DNA of 12,146 nucleotides from Dehalococcoidia bacterium (GTDB lineage: Bacteria; Chloroflexota; Dehalococcoidia; UBA3495; JAAXIE01). Position 1 is the first letter of the stretch. Each line of letters opens with the position of its first letter. A program made the translations under genes and the position numbers. The DNA is taken from contig JAAXIE010000301.1 of the NCBI GenBank assembly GCA_012270525.1, positions 1 through 12,146 of the forward strand, read 5' to 3'. The notes beneath the pieces were generated by a model. The model saw nothing but the letters and a program-made list of their open reading frames with translations, had not been told where the DNA came from and did no database searches. Shown piece after piece: positions 8,425 to 12,146 of the stretch.

Positions 8425-9702
8425 ATGGCTGATTTGCGCCCCTTTCGGGGGCTGCTGTACAACACCGAACAGGTCCCAGACTTGGCGCAGGTGGTGTCGC
8501 CCCCTTTCGATACCATACCGCCGCTCCTCCAACAGGAGTTGCACCAGCGCAGCCCTTACAACGTCGTGCGCCTCGAAGCAGGCGAACTGTCCTCCTCGGA
8601 TACAACAAAGGACAACCGGTACACCCGGGCAGCAGCTACGTTCCGCGACTGGCAGGCCAATGACGTGCTCGTACGGGACTCGGATCCCGCCTTCTACCTG
8701 CTGCGGCATGATTTCACCCATGCAGGGAGGCTGCGCAGCCGGCTCGGTCTTGTCGCCTCTGTGCGTCTGGAGGAGTACGACCAACGGGTAGTGCTGCCTC
8801 ACGAGTTTACCGGTCAGCGGGACAAGGACGACCGCCTGGCACTTATGGAAGCCTGCCAAGCCAATTTCAGCCCCATCATGGTGCTCTACCGTGACTCCGA
8901 GGGGCGCATGGACTCCGTCTTCCAGCGGGCCGTACAGCACGATCCAGCCCTCAGAGCCTCCGGTGCGGATGGACAGGACTACGCCCTGTGGCGGGTCCTC
9001 AACCCAGACGACATCTCGGAAATACGGCGGACTATGGCCTCGATGCCCCTGTACATCGCCGACGGGCATCATCGCTATGAGACAGCCCTGCGCTACCAGC
9101 AATTGCATCCTGCTACAGGAGCCTCGGAGGCTTCCAACTACATGATGATGGCACTGGTGGAGTTCCAGGACCCAGGGCTGATGGTGCTGCCCTACCACCG
9201 CATCATAGGACCCTTGGATCTGGGTCAGTTGGACGCAGTCTGGTCAGTGTTTCGAGAATGGGGCGAGATTGTCCCAGCCCCAGCTATCGACGCAGCAGGC
9301 TTGGAAGCGGAAATCGAGGCCCAAGGGATCGATGGGCTGACAGTGGGCCTCTTGGGGCCCAGGGGGGACGGTCCCTACCTGTTGAAGATCCGGCCCCGCG
9401 CGGAATTCCCCTCCTGGGGACCACTGGCTGAATCCGAGCCTTGGCTGCTGGAAGAACGAATTCTGCCACAAGCCTTTGGGGACTCTCTGGAAAGCTGCTT
9501 GAGCTACGTCCACGACGCTGGGGAAGCAGCGGCCCTGGCCCGTTCAGATACCCCCCATATCGCCCTGTTCCTCAAGGCCTTCCCACTGGACCTGTTCCAG
9601 AGAATCGTGGACACAGGGCAGAGGCTACCGCGGAAATCGACCTTCTTCTATCCCAAGTTGCCCACCGGGCTGGTTATCAACTCGCTGCAAGGGTCGCTCT
9701 AG
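8425..9702 (+). CDS. DUF1015 family protein
   Basis: 425 residues, in the normal range for this uncharacterised family; the only plus-strand gene. Conserved features are the opening ADLRPFRGLLYN, VVSPPFDTI (23-31), a PAFYLLRHDF segment (88-97), VVLPHEFT (122-129) leading into KDDRLALMEACQANFSPIMV (134-153), the signature LYIADGHHRYETALRY (209-224; D213, G214, H215, H216, R217), LMVLPYHRII (252-261) and the C-terminal RKSTFFYPKLPTGLVI (403-418). There is no signal peptide or membrane segment, so it is probably cytosolic. No reaction is established for the family as far as I know. The DGHHR box resembles the DGHHR/DGxHR box of ParB-like proteins, a fold that includes free-serine kinases (SerK, SbnI). 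Here it faces serA and a class V aminotransferase, so a link to serine or phosphoserine metabolism is a reasonable guess, not shown by the sequence. Confidence 0.92.
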   Translation: MADLRPFRGLLYNTEQVPDLAQVVSPPFDTIPPLLQQELHQRSPYNVVRLEAGELSSSDTTKDNRYTRAAATFRDWQANDVLVRDSDPAFYLLRHDFTHAGRLRSRLGLVASVRLEEYDQRVVLPHEFTGQRDKDDRLALMEACQANFSPIMVLYRDSEGRMDSVFQRAVQHDPALRASGADGQDYALWRVLNPDDISEIRRTMASMPLYIADGHHRYETALRYQQLHPATGASEASNYMMMALVEFQDPGLMVLPYHRIIGPLDLGQLDAVWSVFREWGEIVPAPAIDAAGLEAEIEAQGIDGLTVGLLGPRGDGPYLLKIRPRAEFPSWGPLAESEPWLLEERILPQAFGDSLESCLSYVHDAGEAAALARSDTPHIALFLKAFPLDLFQRIVDTGQRLPRKSTFFYPKLPTGLVINSLQGSL

Positions 9703-9711
9703 GCCCAGTCG

Positions 9712-10176
9712 CTACGAACCGCCGCGCTCCTCTATGTCGGCCATCGCCATGTCAGTGATGGCCCGTTCCGCGACCTTGCTGTATTCCGCTATGAACTGCT
9801 CCAGACGCCTCATCTCTCCGGCGGTCTCGTCGTTCGTCGTACCAGCGGACCCCGTGCCCTCTCTGAGTGCCCGGAGGGAAGACTTGGCATCTTCCACTTG
9901 GCGAGTGACTTCGAGAGCCTTGAGCTCCTCCTCGGCCCGCTTCTTGATGGACAGGATGCGCTTTCTGTTTGCCAAGGCGTCGGCCAGACGTTCTTCCACT
10001 TCCCCCATAGCAGCCAGAGACAGGTCGATGGGGGCACGACCGTAGATCGCTTGGCGTGGCAGGCGCTGTTGTTGTAGCCGGAACTGACGTATCTGCTGGT
10101 CCAACTGGGTCTCGCGGTGGTGTATCTCCGCCAACACCAGCCTCAACCGGGCCATGGCTTGGTTCATCTCTACCAT
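9712..10176 (-). CDS. Small coiled-coil protein of unknown function in the serA operon
   Basis: 154 residues, charged and almost wholly helical by eye. Segments: helix with heptad-like leucines and glutamines (5-38, including LDQQIRQFRLQQQRL), a short connector with RQAIYGRAPIDLS (41-53), a long Lys/Glu/Arg/Ala-rich coiled coil (55-107), a Gly/Thr/Asn linker (108-119), and a final amphipathic helix (120-148). It has no Cys, no signal peptide and no catalytic-looking motif. I do not recognise the family. It is accepted as a gene because its ATG lies 8 bp after the serA stop with an AGGCGGTG Shine-Dalgarno (10179-10186) overlapping that stop, and because its coiled-coil composition would be unlikely in a chance frame. 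It ends 9 bp from the DUF1015 stop. A structural, scaffolding or regulatory role is possible but unsupported. Confidence 0.75.
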   Translation of the reverse strand: MVEMNQAMARLRLVLAEIHHRETQLDQQIRQFRLQQQRLPRQAIYGRAPIDLSLAAMGEVEERLADALANRKRILSIKKRAEEELKALEVTRQVEDAKSSLRALREGTGSAGTTNDETAGEMRRLEQFIAEYSKVAERAITDMAMADIEERGGS

Positions 10177-10178
10177 AG

Positions 10179-10186
10179 CACCGCCT
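10179..10186 (-). promoter_or_regulatory. Ribosome binding site of the coiled-coil gene, overlapping the serA stop
   Basis: AGGCGGTG lies 2 bp before ATG 10176 and shares bases with the serA TAG (10185-10187). This supports translation following on from serA. It is almost identical to the site before the DUF72 gene (1640-1648). Confidence 0.55.
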
Positions 10187-11768
10187 ACAAACGCACTACC
10201 TTGGCCGCGTCGATGTGGGGTACAGCCCGTATCTCGTCCAGCACCCTGGGGCTCACTGGATCGTCCAGCCCAAGCACCATCATGGCCTGTCCCCGGATAT
10301 CCAGGCGGCCTACTTCCATGAAGGCGATGTTTACGTCGTTTCGTCCGGTGATGGTCCCCACCGCCCCGATCATGCCTGGCTGGTCGGCATGTTCAATGAA
10401 GCACAGGTAGGGCACCGAGGGTACCAGGTCCAGCCAGTACTGGTTGACCCGCACCACATGAGGCTGCCCGCGCATCGAAGTACCGGCGATGGTGGTTTCC
10501 CCTGCACCGGTCCTTACGGTGAGCGTGAGGAGGTTACCATACTCCTGCGCCCGGCCGCCCTTGCGCTCCGATACCTGCAGCCCACGTCGCTGCGCCGTCA
10601 GGTTGGCGTTGATTTCGTTGACCCGCTCATCAGTGGTCGGACTCAACAATCCCACCAGCGCCGCGGCTCTGAGAACTGCGGTGTCATGTTCGGCTATCTC
10701 GCCTTCAAAACCCAACTCGATGGACTGGAACTGTCCCTCGGCAAGATGCGTCACCAGCTTACCCACGAGCTCCGCCACCGGGAGAAAGGGAGCCACCACC
10801 CGGTTGACCTCTGGCGGTACGAAGGGAGCGTTGACCGCGGTGCGCGCTGGTTCGCCTCGCAGAACGGCCAGCACCTGCTCCGCCACCTCTACAGCCACCT
10901 CGCGCTGCGCCTCTTCGGTGGAACCGCCCAGATGAGGCGTCACCACCACCCTTGGATGCCCCAGTAGAGGACTCTTGCCGGGAGGTTCGTCGGCGAACAC
11001 ATCCAAGGCCGCTCCTGCCAGCGTCCCCTGATCTAAGGCGTTGGCCAAGGCATCCTCGTCTACCAAGCCTCCCCGGGCCACGTTGATGAGTCGTGCCCCC
11101 GGTTTCATCTTCTTGAACTCCGGGGCCCCGATAAGAGCCCGCGTATTCTCGGATAAGGGGATGTGGATCGTGAGGAAATCGGAACCGGCCAGTAGGGCGT
11201 CGAGGGGCAGGAGGTGTACGCCCATAGTGGCAGCATATTCGGGCGAGACAAAGGGGTCGTAGCCCAGTAGCCGCATGCCGAAGCCTTGGACCCGGCGTGC
11301 CACTTCGGAGCCAACACGCCCCAGACCTACTATGCCCAGCGACTTGCCTCGCACCTCCACGCCCATGAACTCCCGCCTAGCCCACTTGCCTTCGCCCATG
11401 GACTGGTGGGCTTGGGGTACGTTACGGGCTAGGGCCAGAATCAGGGCCACCGTGTGCTCTGCCGCCGCCACGACGTTGCCCGAAGGCGCGTTCACCACCG
11501 CGATGCCTCTCGACGTGGCCGCGGCTACATCTATATTGTCCACGCCCACACCAGCGCGCCCAACGACCCGGAGCCTCTCTCCATTCTCGATAACCTCAGG
11601 GGTCACTTTGGTCTCGCTGCGCACCACCAAGGCGTCATAAGAGGGCAGCAGGGCAGAGAGTTCAGCGCGGGACAGCCCAGGCCGAACGTCCACATCGGCT
11701 TCGGCCTCCAGCAGCTTCAACCCCTCGGGAGCGATGGGGTCGGACACCAGAATTCGGGGCCTCTCCAC
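10185..11768 (-). CDS. serA: D-3-phosphoglycerate dehydrogenase, long form with ASB and ACT domains
   Basis: 527 residues, the length of type I PGDH. It oxidises 3-phosphoglycerate to 3-phosphohydroxypyruvate with NAD+, the first committed step of serine synthesis. Features in order: substrate-binding domain (1-100; VVRSETKVT and GRAGVGVDNID), Rossmann motif GIVGLGRVG (145-153) with D171 after the second strand, catalytic R232 in VARGG, E261 in ADEPP and H279 in TPHLGGST. An allosteric substrate-binding (ASB) domain follows at about 320-450, then an ACT domain (about 454-527) with HADQPGMIGAVGTI, where serine feedback usually acts. The start is GTG 11768, the base after the aminotransferase TGA, with a G-rich upstream stretch as a weak ribosome site. 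The ASB and ACT domains suggest end-product control. Confidence 0.97.
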   Translation of the reverse strand: MERPRILVSDPIAPEGLKLLEAEADVDVRPGLSRAELSALLPSYDALVVRSETKVTPEVIENGERLRVVGRAGVGVDNIDVAAATSRGIAVVNAPSGNVVAAAEHTVALILALARNVPQAHQSMGEGKWARREFMGVEVRGKSLGIVGLGRVGSEVARRVQGFGMRLLGYDPFVSPEYAATMGVHLLPLDALLAGSDFLTIHIPLSENTRALIGAPEFKKMKPGARLINVARGGLVDEDALANALDQGTLAGAALDVFADEPPGKSPLLGHPRVVVTPHLGGSTEEAQREVAVEVAEQVLAVLRGEPARTAVNAPFVPPEVNRVVAPFLPVAELVGKLVTHLAEGQFQSIELGFEGEIAEHDTAVLRAAALVGLLSPTTDERVNEINANLTAQRRGLQVSERKGGRAQEYGNLLTLTVRTGAGETTIAGTSMRGQPHVVRVNQYWLDLVPSVPYLCFIEHADQPGMIGAVGTITGRNDVNIAFMEVGRLDIRGQAMMVLGLDDPVSPRVLDEIRAVPHIDAAKVVRL

Positions 11769-12146
11769 TCAGGCCCCCGCCGTGCCCACGGGGCGGTAGC
11801 CTGCCTTGAATAAGCCACGCTCTAGGGCGTTCAGCGCGACTTGCAGGTCATCCTCATCCACGTAGCCCATATGGCCCACCCGGAATATCTTGCCTTCCAT
11901 TTTCCCCTGCCCCTCGGCCAGAACCACGGCATCATCGACGCGCAATTGCTCCAGCAATTCTGGCCCGTCTATCCCGTCAGGTGTCCAAACGGCGGTAACG
12001 GTGTCCGACGCGAACGCCGGGTCAGCGAACAGTGAAAGACCCATGGCCTTGAGCGACTCCCGGATAAAGTGGGCCAGCCGGGCGTGGCGACGGTGCACCT
12101 GCTCCATGCCCTCCTCCAGCATCCGGTCCAACGCCACGTCCAAACC
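11769..12146 (-). CDS. Class V aminotransferase (alanine-glyoxylate/phosphoserine transaminase type), N-terminus cut by window edge
   Basis: Only the last 126 codons are visible; the frame is open through the right edge, and the PLP-binding lysine lies outside. The visible C-terminal domain of a fold-type I aminotransferase has RRHARLAHFIRESLKAMGL, a DTVTAVWTPDGIDGPELLEQL segment and the marker GKIFRVGHMG, followed by a closing helix (VALNALERGLFKAGY). This pattern fits the small-subunit alanine-glyoxylate/serine-pyruvate branch of class V rather than canonical SerC. Because serA begins at the very next base, the likely role is transamination of 3-phosphohydroxypyruvate to phosphoserine. Alanine-glyoxylate or serine-glyoxylate transamination cannot be excluded from the fragment. 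Confidence 0.88.
   Translation of the reverse strand, partial: GLDVALDRMLEEGMEQVHRRHARLAHFIRESLKAMGLSLFADPAFASDTVTAVWTPDGIDGPELLEQLRVDDAVVLAEGQGKMEGKIFRVGHMGYVDEDDLQVALNALERGLFKAGYRPVGTAGA

Noticed and set aside
8362..9198. Minus-strand open frame of 278 codons across the DUF1015 start
   Set aside because: It covers the divergent promoter region and the first half of a well-supported DUF1015 gene. Its translation shows no recognisable domain and has no good ribosome site.
10215..10967. Plus-strand open frame of 250 codons opposite serA
   Set aside because: Antisense to the ACT and ASB region of serA; His/Arg-rich translation with no family signature.

Overview
The window is compact, GC-rich (roughly 60%) bacterial chromosome with ten protein genes, two of them cut by the window edges. 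Nine are on the minus strand and one on the plus strand. I see no RNA genes, mobile elements, CRISPR arrays or stretches over 300 bases without a gene. The gene families and the M6-like lipoprotein protease suggest an uncultured Chloroflexota lineage, for example Dehalococcoidia/SAR202-like. That is inference from gene style, with moderate to low confidence; a marker-gene tree would settle it.

Minus-strand cluster 1 (8277 down to 1), in transcription order: NAD-dependent DNA ligase (ligA), peptidyl-tRNA hydrolase (pth), a secreted lipoprotein with an HELFH metalloprotease motif and M6-like C-terminal domains, gatC, gatA, a DUF72/YecE protein, and a luciferase-like flavin oxidoreductase that runs off the left edge. 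Most junctions are tight: 4 bp ligA-pth, 3 bp pth-lipoprotein, 8 bp gatC-gatA, and a 4-base ATGA overlap between DUF72 and the oxidoreductase. Gaps of about 70 bp precede gatC and the DUF72 gene, and each holds a possible internal promoter. The cluster mixes replication/repair, peptidyl-tRNA recycling and transamidation of mischarged tRNA with an envelope protease.

The divergent intergenic region (8278-8424) holds a convincing sigma-A-type promoter for ligA (TTGTCA, 16 bp, TATTAT with an extended -10). Its -10 is near-symmetrical and reads TATAAT on the opposite strand, so it may also fire towards the plus-strand DUF1015 gene (8425-9702).

Minus-strand cluster 2 (12146 down to 9712), facing DUF1015 with only 9 bp between stops: a class V aminotransferase (C-terminal part only), 3-phosphoglycerate dehydrogenase (serA) starting at the base after the aminotransferase stop, and a small coiled-coil protein of unknown function. 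The first two probably form the first two steps of phosphorylated serine synthesis. The uncharacterised DUF1015 protein and the coiled-coil protein beside this pathway are the best candidates here for undescribed biology. Most of the rest is recognisable housekeeping.
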